Below are positions 39,508-50,038 of a stretch of 55,187 nt of DNA, piece after piece. How positions within the stretch are numbered: position 1 is the first letter of the stretch; each line of letters begins with the position of its first letter. A program made the translations under genes and the position numbers. The notes below the pieces were generated by a model. That model was not told where the DNA came from. It searched no databases and saw nothing but the letters and a program-made list of their open reading frames with translations. The DNA is from Pseudovibrio sp. JCM 19062 (GTDB taxonomy: Bacteria; Pseudomonadota; Alphaproteobacteria; Rhizobiales; Stappiaceae): the NCBI GenBank assembly GCA_001310715.1, contig BAXV01000023.1, positions 1 to 55,187 on the forward strand. Reading direction: 5' to 3'.

Positions 39508-40535
39508 ATGTATCTGACCGTAAGCAACGCAACCAAGCGTTTGGCACGTTTGTCGCTTTGGATGACGTTTCCGTTTCGTTAAAAAAAAGGCGAGTTTGTA
39601 TCCCTCTTGGGCCCCAGTGGATGTGGGAAGACAACTCTTCTGCGGATCATCGCTGGCCTGACTGATATTGATGAAGGCGACGTTCGCATCGAAGATGTTG
39701 CCATGTCCGATATGCCAGCGCGTAAACGCGGCTTCGGAATCGTATTCCAGTCCTATTCGTTGTTCCCAAATATGTCCGTCGCCGAGAATATCGCCTACGG
39801 TTTAAAGGTTCGCAAGACGCCAAGTGACCAGATCCGGGCCCGTGTCAAAGAACTCCTGGAAATCATCAAACTCCCTGACATTATTGATAAATATCCGGGT
39901 CAGCTCTCAGGTGGACAGCAGCAGCGTGTTGCGCTGGCGCGTGCTATTGCGGTCGACCCAAAGGTGCTGCTTCTTGACGAGCCTTTGTCTGCGCTGGATG
40001 CGAATGTGCGGGCCTCGCTGCGTCACGAAATTCGTCAGTTACAGAGAGAACTGAAAATCCCGACACTCATGGTGACCCATGATCAGGAAGAAGCGCTGGA
40101 GATGTCGGATAGGATTATCTGCATGAACCACGGTGTTGTCGTACAGGTCGGCACACCGGAAGAGCTCTATCACAAGCCTGCTACACGGTTTGTTGCCGAC
40201 TTTATGGGCTCCAGCAATCTCATCACGACCAAACTGATCCGCGAGACATTGCCACACTTGATGTCAAAGCGGCCCGACGGACCTGATGACGCATATGATG
40301 CCTGTATCCGCCCAGAAGAAATCACACTGCTGGAAGATGAAAGCGGTGTTGCGACTGTTACATCGACAAGCTTTCTTGCAATCTCAACCGCATTGATCTG
40401 GACGGCCCCTTCGGCGAGCTTCTTGTCGAGACGCATGGTCCTTGCAACTTCAAGACAGGACAGAAGGTATCGATTGATGTCAAACCTGAAGCCTGCACCT
40501 GGGTCCTGAATGACGAGATCGAGGTAGTTGCATGA
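39508..40535 (+). CDS. ABC transporter ATPase (two compensating and one further frameshift)
   Basis: An ATPase of about 342 residues of the spermidine/iron/phosphonate (MOI/CUT1-like) class. Walker A is GPSGCGKTT, the signature is [14 protein letters not shown], Walker B is [11 protein letters not shown], and the switch His is in [16 protein letters not shown]-type C-terminal domain follows ([11 protein letters not shown]). It starts at ATG 39508 ([12 protein letters not shown]). A missing T near 39531 and an extra A in the run near 39590 cancel out; a third break near 40378 leads into [19 protein letters not shown] and the stop at 40535. That stop overlaps the permease ATG (40532) as ATGA. 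Confidence 0.85.
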
Positions 40536-42223
40536 GCGTCGAGACTTTCGGTGCCCAAGTTGCGCCCACCTTCCGAAGATGGATCGACAGTGATAAGGCG
40601 CTCGCCGCAATTTGCGTAATTGTGCCGCTGATCGGACTGTTCCTCTTCTTCATCTACCCGATGATCATTGTGTTCATCCGGTCCATCACCACGCCTGACG
40701 GAACCTATGGATTAGCAAACTACGCGCAGATCCTGTTCTCGAAAGGGTTCTGGCGCGCGACCCAGCACTCTTTGGTTATGGGCGGAACGACCACAGTTCT
40801 CAGTGTTGGTTTAGGTTTCATCATCGCACTTGGTTTGCATCGCTGTGCCTTTCCCGGAAAAACCTCATTCGGGTGGCGATTGTGCTGCCGCTTATCGCGC
40901 CCTCCCTTGTGCAGGCACTCGGCCTGATCTTCATTTTGGGCAGGAACGGCTGATCAGTCAGTTCACCGGAGTCGAGATGGAGATCTACGGCTTCTGGGGC
41001 CTTGTCATTGCCAATACGCTCTATGGGTTGCCTCAGGCCGTCATGATCATCAGTGCTGCATTGGTTTTGCTAGATGCGCGGATCTACGAAGCGGCTGACG
41101 TTCTGGGGTCTTCACCGTTGCGACAGTTTCGTGACCTCACACTCCCGGCCGTCATTTTTGCTATGCTCAGTGCAAGTTTTGTCGTCTTCACAATTACGAT
41201 CACTGACTTCGGGAATGCGGCGGTGATCGGGGGCGACTATTCAGTGCTTGCAACTGAAATCTATTCTCAGGTCATCGGCCAGCGGAACTTCAACATGGGT
41301 GCCGTGGTTGGCATCATGTTACTTCTGCCAGTGATCTTGTCTTACTATATCGAACGACAAGCAATGAAGCGTCAGAAGACGCAGAAGGCGACCAACGTTC
41401 ATTCGTATGTGCCCAGGTTCCGGGCAATTCGTGATGTGCCCATGGGCATCGTGAATTTTCTGATCGCAGGCATGATCCTGAGTGTCATCTGCATCGTGAT
41501 TTACGCCAGCTTTGTGAAGTTATGGCCGTATAATTTCGACTTTACGCTGAAACACTACAACATCACGCTGGCAGGTGGATATTCCTCATTGTGGATGACC
41601 GTATGGATCTCAATTGGCGCAGCCGTGGCCGGTACGCTTGCGGTGTTCACCTTGGCTATCGGGCTGCGGCATACGCCTGAAATAATCGCACAGCCTGTAC
41701 GTATCCTCGCCGCTATGCCGGCCGCTGTTCCGGGTATGGTGCTCGGTCTGGCCTATATTCTGACCTTCAACTCGACTGCAACGCCGCTTTATCTTCTGTA
41801 CGGATCAGCGACCCTGATTGCAGTTATCAACTTCTACCACTACCACACGCAGGCCTATCTCACGGTCATGACCGGCTTCCGCCAGTTTCCCTCTGAGCTT
41901 GCGGAAGCAGGCAGTGCTTTGGGGGCGGGCATCGGGCGTATCTCGACCACGATCATTGCGCCCTTTGTTGCTCCTATGCTGGTTTCCGTTTTCTTCTTTC
42001 TGTTTATGCGATCCATGGTGACTCTTTCAGCGGTGGTCTTTTTGACGACACCTCAGCTGACCGTCGCCGCAGTGACAATCATGCGTCTTGATGATGCAGG
42101 ATTGACTCGCAGGCTGCAGCCTTTTCGACTGCTGTTATGGCGGTTGTTGGGCTGGCGCTGGTTGGCATGAAAGGGGCCTTGCTCCTTCTTGCTAAAAGAA
42201 ACTCCAGGAAGTCAGGACGCTAA
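40532..42223 (+). CDS. Fused ABC transporter permease, AfuB/FbpB type (three frameshifts)
   Basis: A membrane protein of about 563 residues that joins two permease domains, as in iron, hexose-phosphate and aminoethylphosphonate importers. Each half has an EAA-loop: YEAADVLGSSPLRQFRDLTLP in the first half (quoted near its limits) and LAEAGSALGAGIGRISTTI in the second. About twelve hydrophobic segments are visible. Breaks lie at about 40858 (after HRCAFPGK, to NLIRVAIVLPL), 40952 (GRNG to LISQFTG) and 42110 (DDAGLT to QAAAFSTAVMAV), with the stop at 42223. It follows the ATPase with an overlap and precedes the regulator by 3 bp. Confidence 0.82.
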
Positions 42224-42226
42224 TTG

Positions 42227-42984
42227 ATGTGGGTGCAAGAGCGACATCAACGCATACTCAATGTTCTGGAAACGAACATGCAAGTGAGCGCCGCTGATTT
42301 GTCAGAACTGCTTGGCGTTTCGAGAGAGACCATCCGCAGAGACCTGCGGGATCTGGAAGACGCAGGTCGGGTGGATCGCGTACATGGTGGTGCGGTTCTC
42401 CCTCGCAACAGGCCGAGGCACCGTTCGAGAAACGCAAACTTGAACAGCAGCGTGCCAAAAGCGAGATTGCTCGCAAGGCGGTAAGCCTTGTCCCTGCTGG
42501 GGCTTCGCTCTTTGTGGATGCAGGTACAACGACGGAAAAGTTCGGCCACGAGCTCGCAAAGCTCTCAGGCATTATGGTCGTAACCAATTCCATTGATGTG
42601 GCCATGACCATCAAGGCTGGCGGGAACGACATTGATCTGTTGTTGCTTGGCGGAAGAATTGCAACGGATGTTCCTTCAACCCAAGGCGATTTAACGCTCT
42701 CTGAGATCAGGCGGTTCAATCTGGATTTGGCTTTTATCGGGCCTGTGGCCATCGATGCGAGCAAGGGAGCGTTTTCCTTCGACATGTACGAAGCGGAAAT
42801 CTCCAGCGCGATGATAGGGCAATCAACGGACGCAGTCTTTCTGGCTGATCACACAAAACTTGGTGCCATCAACCGTATCTTGTTGTGTGAGGCGAACCAA
42901 ATCAACGCAGTTGTGACAGACAAGGCCACAACAGAGCAACAGATTGAAGCTTTTTCAGCCAACAACATCAAGTTGGTCCTCTAG
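42227..42984 (+). CDS. DeoR-family regulator (one frameshift)
   Basis: About 252 residues. The amino-terminal DeoR helix-turn-helix is clear (ERHQRILNVLETNMQVSAADL, then LGVSRETIRRDLRDLE and HGGAV). The DeoRC sugar-phosphate-sensing domain follows (FVDAGTTTEKFGHEL, VVTNSIDVA, LLLGGRI, FLADHTKLG). The frame changes at about 42412 (VLPRNRPRHR to QQAEAPFEKRKLEQQR). ATG 42227 is used; TTG 42224 is the only alternative. DeoR proteins respond to phosphorylated sugars or polyols, which matches a phosphatase and an organophosphate-type importer in the same operon. Confidence 0.83.
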
Positions 42985-43018
42985 AACAAAATTATACTCT
43001 TTCGGAAAGACCTCAAAA

Positions 43019-43807
43019 GTGAAAAATAAGACAGACGTTTCTGTTTCGGAGATCCTTGATGATTGCGAAATCTGGGCCAAGTCCGCAGCGGTTTTGGCGC
43101 GTAGTTTCTTTCGCAAAGACAACCAGTTGTCATTTAAAGAAGATGAGAGCCCCGTAACAATTGCTGATCAGCAGATCGAAGAAGAGCTGAAGGCGGGAAT
43201 CCTCGGAAAATATCCGGACTTCGGGATCTTTGGCGAGGAAAGTGGTGTCGATGGTTCTCTGGACGGGGACCTCATGGTCATCGATCCCATCGATGGCACA
43301 CGCTCCTTCATCTCAGGCAACCCGCTGTTTGGATTGCTGCTCGCGTATCTGCGAAATGGTGAGACAAAGGCAGGGATGATTTCAATGCCCATGCTGAACG
43401 AGATTTATTCCGGTGGGGAGGGTAACCCAGCCAAATGCAACGGGAAAGAAATCCGCGTTTCGACCCAGACCAGTTTGGACAACGCGATTATCTATATCAA
43501 CGAGGGTGATAAACTCTTGGCAGACAAGCCTGAACATGCAGGACGCTTGTTGAAATTGGGAAAAACCCGCAGGTTTGGCTATGATTGCTATTCTCATGCT
43601 CTTTTGGCTTCAGGGCATGTGGACGTTGTCATCGACTATGACTTAAAGCCCTACGACTTTCTTGCGGTGTCCGCAGTGGTGAGAGCTGCCGGAGGCATTG
43701 TGACAGACTGGAACGGCAACAATCTTGACCTTTCCTCAAACGGCGCAATTATATCCGCCGCGACACCTGAGCTGCACAAACAAGTATTGGAAACACTCAA
43801 TCTCTGA
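43019..43807 (+). CDS. Inositol monophosphatase-family phosphatase, HisN-like
   Basis: An intact protein of 262 residues of the metal-dependent, lithium-sensitive phosphatase superfamily. Motifs: EDESPVTIADQQIEEEL, FGEESGVDG, the metal site VIDPIDGTRSFISG and the late segment LKPYDFLAVSAVVRAAGG. The KPYDFLA form is that of histidinol-phosphate-type phosphatases rather than classical inositol monophosphatases (WDxAA). GTG 43019 after GGAAAGA is taken as start; the frame is open further upstream but overlaps the regulator. It is the last gene of the importer operon, so it would dephosphorylate the imported compound or its phosphorylated product. Confidence 0.82.
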   Translation: MKNKTDVSVSEILDDCEIWAKSAAVLARSFFRKDNQLSFKEDESPVTIADQQIEEELKAGILGKYPDFGIFGEESGVDGSLDGDLMVIDPIDGTRSFISGNPLFGLLLAYLRNGETKAGMISMPMLNEIYSGGEGNPAKCNGKEIRVSTQTSLDNAIIYINEGDKLLADKPEHAGRLLKLGKTRRFGYDCYSHALLASGHVDVVIDYDLKPYDFLAVSAVVRAAGGIVTDWNGNNLDLSSNGAIISAATPELHKQVLETLNL

Positions 43808-43963
43808 GACTGATGACCTGCGCGCGGAAAGCCGGTCACACAGCTTTCTCAAACAAAACTCCTTCTGCTGTTCTCACAGTCCTAAAGCGGTTTGCGTTAG
43901 ATTCAAATCGAGTGGTTCTTACCTTAAGCACATTTGTCTGGTTCTCTTTCTTTCAGGAGGTGG

Positions 43964-44216
43964 ACTACGGGTAAGTCGTACTCATTAGATCTTCGAAACA
44001 GCATTGTTGCGCACACTGGATCTGGGAATTCGTGTCGGTCTGCAGAACGCATTTTTGGAGTTAGCGTATCAACTACGGCGCAGCTTGCCTCGGCGCATCG
44101 TGCACGAGGGCACATATCGGCCAAACCGCAAGGTCGCGAGACCGGTCGGTTTGGTAAGCTGGCACCGCATACGGACTTTTTGATTAATATGGTTCGTGCG
44201 GAAGCGGACGGCTCCG
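43964..44216 (+). pseudogene. IS630-family transposase relic, N-terminal part
   Basis: GKSYSLDLRNSIVAHTGSGNS, then CRSAERIFGVSVSTTAQLAS and ISAKPQGRETGRFGKLAPH correspond to the helix-turn-helix start of IS630 transposases. The frame then loses similarity and no DDE domain follows. Confidence 0.65.
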
Positions 44217-44329
44217 TGTATCTTTTAAGTGAAGCTACAAATAGCCTTCCTCCAAGCATAAATTCCAAAGAGCCGATTGAGCTGCAGTGAACTTACTACG
44301 GCAACTTGTCAGTTCTGAAATGTGTAGCC

Positions 44330-44588
44330 TGTTTGTCATCGAACGGTTCTGGCGCACTATCAAATATGAGGAGGTCTACCTCAAGGCCTACGCCAGTGTG
44401 CCAGAAGCCAGAAAATTCATTAGCAAATTCATCACCTTCTATAACCACAAACGCCCAAATTCATCGCTTGACTGGAATACCCCGGATCAGGCTTACTACA
44501 ACCACCCGCAGCACATAACTCAAGCTGCTGCGTAATCGGAGCGGATCCACTTATAAACGATCCTCAGCTGCCCAAACAAACGGGACCA
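44330..44588 (+). mobile_element. 3' fragment of an IS3 element related to the copy at 18.7 kb
   Basis: IERFWRTIKYEEVYLKAYAS up to NHPQHITQAAA matches the end of OrfB in the complete element, at roughly 80-85% of residues by eye, and the terminal repeat CTGCCCAAACAAACGGGACCA ends at 44588. Everything upstream of the catalytic Glu is missing, so it is a remnant. Its opposite orientation to the complete copy makes inversion between them possible. Confidence 0.78.
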
Positions 44589-44740
44589 CCTCTCCTGCTG
44601 GTTGCCCCAAGTTTGCGACAACCCCAAAAGCACGCACACAGGCAAAGGTCTACTTAAGTATAATTCCACCAATCCCATCGCAAGCAAGGTGTACTCCTTG
44701 ACCGCCATTGAACGCTTTAACATCATCAAGCCAGTTTGAA

Positions 44741-44965
44741 TGGCTCTGATGAAATGGATGCCCCATGGACCGCAGTCAACTTACCGCGACCTGGGTTGCC
44801 TAGTGGTTTGGCCTTTAGGCTGCCGGTCTCCCGCTTAAGCTTGACCATGTCATTGCCTAACTTAATGGAAACGCGAAAGCGGGCAGCACTGGCCCGATGC
44901 GTGCTGCCTTCTTCAACAAAGGCTACCACACGTTCGAGCAGTTCAAGTGGATGTGGTCGTCCCAT
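44741..44965 (-). pseudogene. IS630-family transposase relic, second
   Basis: From ATG 44965 on the minus strand: MGRPHPLELLERVVAFVEEG, THRASAARFRVSIKLGNDMV and KLKRETGSLKAKPLGNPGRG are typical of the amino end of IS630 transposases, different in sequence from the relic at 43964. The catalytic part is missing. Confidence 0.65.
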
Positions 44966-45051
44966 GCCGCCCCCTGAAAAATCAATCAGGGGGCATTGAA
45001 CTACAGATTGCAAACAACGGGAATCCTGAATCTGTTCAACAGCGACATGCT

Positions 45052-46971
45052 TTAGAATTTTATGGATACGCCAGCGCGTCCGTTACCGGAGAATGCGCCC
45101 TGCGTATCATAAGCACCTTCGGTGCCTAAGTTGAAAGCAACATTTTTGCTCACGCCATACTCAAGGTTTGCGCCAACAAATGAGCGCAGACCTTGCTCAT
45201 CGCTAGAATTAGCGAAGTGGAAACCCCGGCCAAGAACGTTCCCCTCTACGTCATCACCCCAATTGCTGTAGAGGTCCAATCCTGCCCGTAAACTAGCGCC
45301 CCACTGTCCAACGCTGTCAGCGGTATTATTTCCGAATGCATAGGTAACTTGAGTACGCAGGTTAAACTGCTGAGCATCATGCCCCAACACCTTCAAACCG
45401 TTTTCAACGCCTTCATTATAACCATTCTGACGCAAATATACGTAACGACCTGCAATGCTCGGCGTAACAACAGAATTACCGAGGTTAAAATCGTAGCCTA
45501 AAGTCACCTCTGGTGCGAAGAAGAAGCTATTTGCATCCTTTTCAGTCTTAACCAGGCCACCTTCAACCGTGTTGTCGGTAAATTCGCGCTCATTTTCGGT
45601 CCAGCTGAAGCCACCCATAAGGTTTAAAGCGGTAGAAACGCGATCAAAGCTGTGATGAACATATGCGCCAGCATAAGCGGACTGCATGTCGTTATCCCAG
45701 CCAGCCTTTTCTGACTCCAACTGGCCAGTAGCGTAACCGCCGTAAATTCCGGTAAATGTGCTTTCGTTCAATCTCTGATCATAACCGAATGTCAGCGCAC
45801 CCAAAGCAGAAGAATAGCCAAGGCCGTTCGATCCATTAACACCGTAAGCATCAAGCTCATCCATGCTCCAAACGGATCTTCTTCACCGTTAGCTGCAGCG
45901 ATGCGGTTACGGGAGTTACGATCATTCAACGATTGATTCAAGCTTCTGATCAGATCATAGGTGTAACTTGCTTGGGCGGCCTGTTGAGCGGGAATGCCGT
46001 TACTATCGAAAGAAACAACCTTGTCACCAACATCAAACAAAGTCTGGCCTTCGCCTAGAACAACGATTTGCTCCAACTCGCCTGAAAGGGTGTAGACTGC
46101 GTCATAGCCGTTGCCCACTTTGAATGTGTTTGGGCCAACATTATTAAAATAAATTCCGCCTTGAATACGAGATCCAGCATTAAGTGCGATCTTGTTGCCG
46201 ATGTCTCTTATATAAAGAGCATTTCCTTCCTCTGGAGAACTGGCAATTATAACACCACTATTCACGACTAAGTTGTTGGTGCCATCAATTGTGATGCCAT
46301 TACGATTTGAGTCGATAGAACCGCTATTTACGATTTGCCCGTTATTGCCATTCAGATAGATACCCTCACCGATATTACTTGTTGTATCTACTATGATTGA
46401 ACCGCTATTTTCGATATCGGCCCCGTTTGCAAAACTTACATATATGCCAGTACCACTTGCATTGATGGTCCGCTGTTACGAACCTTTGCGAACTCGTCCT
46501 CAGCCGCGAATGACTTTGCAACAGAAATTCCGTACTCGGCGTTTATTAGTCCAGAATTGTAACTGCGTTATTTTCGCCTCGTACCCGTATACCGCGCCAC
46601 CCTGCATTAATGGTGCCGTTGTTAGTGACAGCGCTATTGTTGCTATACAGATTAATCCCGTTAACAATTGTAGGAGTGCTGACCGTTATCTCTCCATTGT
46701 TAGTGATGGTAAGGTTGTCTACAGAGTCGATATATGTACCAGCTAGGATGCCATCACCGCCGCTGTCTCCAGTCTCGATCTTGCCGTCGCCGGTGACTGT
46801 CAAGTGAGTACCGTTTGTGTCAACTAACACTGTGTCTTCTACAAGATCCGTTATATCGTTTTCATCAGCAACGGCGGAAGAGACCCCTTGCAGCATCGCT
46901 ATCTGTAAAACGCCAAGTGCCACAAAGCCTTTAAGGCGATACGCAAGATCTTTGGTGGGGGTAGTCATCAA
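45052..46971 (-). CDS. Autotransporter with beta-helix passenger (about three frameshifts)
   Basis: A secreted or surface protein of about 640 residues of the type V secretion system. After a signal region (MMTTPTKDLAYRL... ending near VADEN) the passenger shows repeated short turns such as LTITNNGEITV, SAVTNNGTINAG, DIENSGSIIV and QIVNSGSID, typical of a parallel beta-helix. The C-terminal 270 residues form the autotransporter barrel (YGGYATGQLESEKAGWDND, FFFAPEVTLGYDF, QFNLRTQVTYAFG) and end in the outer-membrane signal VSIKF. Frame changes lie at about 46555, 46470 and 45868. Likely role: adhesion or other surface function; the passenger is short and no protease motif is seen. Confidence 0.82.
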
Positions 46972-47328
46972 TAAAAATCCGTACTTTCATTTTTGTTATG
47001 AAATCGAATATATAAAAATTTATTATAATTAAATAAAAATTAATAACATTTGCTGAAATGAAAATTTCATGGCACATTTATGTGACACTAACTAGTATTT
47101 TAAGTGATTATTCGATCTGGTTTTTAACGTCAAAGGAACGATGGGTTTCTGACAATCTGGCAAAGGAGTGCGGTCGAAAGTTCATCGCTATGAGCTTTTG
47201 AGTCCTGCAATCCGACCAAGCAAGTTTTGTTGCAGCACAAATTAATCTTGACCAACCTGCCATGGTTCATTGGAACGGTTGCAGGTTTTGTTTGTTTGTA
47301 GACTTTGGCTCAAGGCATCACGCAGGTC
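46972..47328. other. Intergenic stretch upstream of the autotransporter
   Basis: The first 130 bp are strongly AT-rich and should hold the autotransporter promoter. I see no gene. Confidence 0.4.
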
Positions 47329-47581
47329 GGGCCTCGAAGGTGCAAACTAAATGTAGATATCTCGTTACTCGCGGGACATTTCCGATAAACTCTCAGTCTG
47401 GGAGAACAGTAGAGCGGGGCTCTTTCGGTCCCATCGGCAGGTCTTCGACTGCGGTTCGCTTTTTCCACTTCATCACAGTCTTGGGGTTGAGGCCGTATTG
47501 AGCGCTCATTTCTTTCGATTTCTGGATGGCCTATCTGACGGCGTGAGTAGTCGTGGCGCTGCCATGTAATACCTGTCCCAT
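47329..47581 (-). pseudogene. IS481-like transposase relic, N-terminal part
   Basis: Reading from ATG 47581 on the minus strand: MGQVLHGSATTTHAVR, a stop, AIQKSKEMSAQYGLNPKTVM, then KWKKRTAVEDLPMGPKEPRS. This is the conserved amino end of an IS481-type transposase. Two in-frame stops and loss of the catalytic domain mark it as dead. Confidence 0.65.
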
Positions 47582-47644
47582 AGTCTCTCCTTGAGTGTTG
47601 AAACACACTCTAAACTTATTCCACCTCTCTCCGGGACCATACAT

Positions 47645-50029
47645 TTAGCCTTCCTCAAGGCGTAATTCAGGCGTGAATTCCATAGAGCCGGTTAATGAAA
47701 CTAAGTTCGCCATTAAGCGAAAGGCACCTGGCACCAGCTTTTCCATCTGGTGGTGGAGGATAAGCGCGGTGTGGATATGTTCCCCTTGCCCAAACTGCCC
47801 GGCGAGCAAAATGCCTTGGTGCGGCACCTCATCCGAATCCGCCATCTCCAGGAGAGGTTCATAGGCACTGTCCCAGCTCTTCGCGAAGTAAAGCCCACGC
47901 TCCTTGTGCCAGTTTCCCCAGTCGCCTTCGCCAATCTCATTGGGCTGGTTGAGTAAGACGTGCTGCGGATTCAGATAGCGTACCACCGCATTCTCATCAG
48001 TCACCCGCCAACGCAGACTAGGAGAGCCAATCTCAAGCCTCCCAAGAGGAAGTTTCTCCGGATCCCAGCGGTCCCATGGGCGGTGATAGAGAGTAATCAA
48101 ACGCCCACCAGCTTTCACCCATGCATGTATGTCGTCAATCATGTCATTCAGATCCCGCCGACTACGAAACGCGAAGATCCCAACCACAAGGCAGCCAAGC
48201 TCTTGCAGACGCGGCACGCTTAACTCGCCTGCGGGCAGATCAACCAGATCCACACCAATGTCACCCAGCCACTTGCCAACCCGATCATTGCCGCTGCCCA
48301 CATAACCAACACGCTTGACCTCAAGCCGCACATCCAGCACGCACACCCGAACCACCGCAGGCGTCACCCGCACGCGCTGGCTCACATGCGTATAGGGAAC
48401 CACATGGACAGTGTAAGCTTGCTCACCACCTTGCAGCAGCGGCAATTCATAGAGCCCCTCTGCAATGTCATCAGGCAGCGTCAGATGAAAAAAACCCATT
48501 TTCCAGACAAACCTGCCATCCGTGGGGCGCTACCAGCTCCAGTCCTGCCCCGTCCCCATACACAGGGATATGGAGAGAGCGACCTTCCAGCGCCCGGTTC
48601 AGCACAAAATCCGTATCATCCAACTTGGCGATATGTGCTGGCAGAACCACAGGCTCAACCTCAAACCGCAACCGCGTTTCAACGTCTACCCCGTGGGAGC
48701 GGAACTGAACCCGCGCGCAAGGCGCTTGCACCGCATCTGGCTTGTAAACGGCTGGGTATGGATCACTGACAGCAGCACCGCCAACCTCGACGCGCCCATC
48801 CTTAAATAGCCAGCCTCGGGAAGATCAAGCTCATAGCCCACACCATCACGGCTACACTCCCACACAACCGCAGCGCTCTCCCCATGCTGCAACTGATCCT
48901 GAGAAATCCGCAGCGAGGCAACGATACCCTCTGCCAGCTCAAGCACCTTAGAAAGCTGTAGCTCTTTACGTTCCAGCCGGTGTACAACCTCCCCCCGCGC
49001 AGCAGCAGGACACTCAGTGAGCGCCTTGCGAACCAGCTTCAACGCCCGCGCAGCAGCTGCTCCAATCCTGTCACGGTTCGGAAACGCCTCAATCGCATCC
49101 ATGCAATGGTCATGGGCTTTATCCAGCAACCCAGCCAGTGTCGGAGCCCCGGCAAACTTTGCAAGCTCAGAAAGGTCTCGCGGCAGATTGTCAGAAAGTG
49201 ACTGCTCCTGCCTCCCAACCGTGCTTTCCGCAAGATGCAGTGGCCAGACATTACCTTGGCAAGAAGGCCGCCACTGCCCCATACCTTGCGTGCGATGGAA
49301 GGCACGTGACTGCTCCCCAATCTGGGCCCAGCTCCAGCCGGTGACCTCCTCCTCACCGGTACCATCAAACTCAAGCGTGGCAGGTGGCGGCGGAACCTCG
49401 TCATCATAAGACCCACCTGCACCTGACCACGCAGGCAGATAGAGTTTTTTGACCGTCCAGCACGGCAGGTCAACCTCAGGAAAATCGGGATCAGCCGCCG
49501 CCTTTATCACTTCAAATGCTGCTTGCGTCATAGCTCTGTGGTGACCATGCTGGCCGGGAATATTGAGGAAGGTCGGGCTGATGATATCCGGGCGTTCCTG
49601 CCGGATAATCTCCACAAACCGTTTCAGTGTGCGCTGGTGCCCCCACTTACCAAGCGTCTCAACACCACTCTTTGAGAACCCGAAGTCAAAGATACTGTCC
49701 TCAGGATGCTCCGAAAGCCAGTAAAGGCGCATGTTCAGCACATCACAGGCTTTCTCCATCTCGGCGGTCCGCACCACACCGAGGTTCTCCGTGGCTTCGG
49801 TGCCGATAGCGTTCTGACCACCCTCACCGCGATTGGCGCAGGCATAAGACAGCGCAATGCCATCACGAAGACCAATCGCTGCCAGCATCTCGGAAATCTC
49901 ATCATCCGGATGAGCGCCCGTATTCATAAAGGAGACTGTTGACTTCAGCGGCTGCAGTGCACGCCATAGCTCCACCATCCGCACATGTTGTTTATGCGCG
50001 GCAATACGTTCTGGATCTGAAAGTGGCAT
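47645..50029 (-). CDS. PIG-L family deacetylase, two-domain (two frameshifts)
   Basis: About 795 residues. The amino part (residues about 1-250) is a PIG-L/LmbE zinc deacetylase domain: NTGAHPDDEISEMLA carries the AHPDDE zinc motif, followed by GGQNAIGTEATENLGVVRTAE and PGQHGHHRAMTQAA with the third ligand. Such enzymes remove acetyl groups from N-acetylglucosamine-type conjugates. A long C-terminal extension of about 500 residues has beta-rich segments (LRFEVEPVVLP) and a flavodoxin- or glutamine-amidotransferase-like part (LGCLVVGIFAFRSRRD). Breaks lie at about 48810 and 48490 (A7 run). It starts at ATG 50029, 10 bp after the end of the ROK gene, so both are probably co-transcribed. Confidence 0.8.
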
Positions 50030-50038
50030 CTCATCCCC

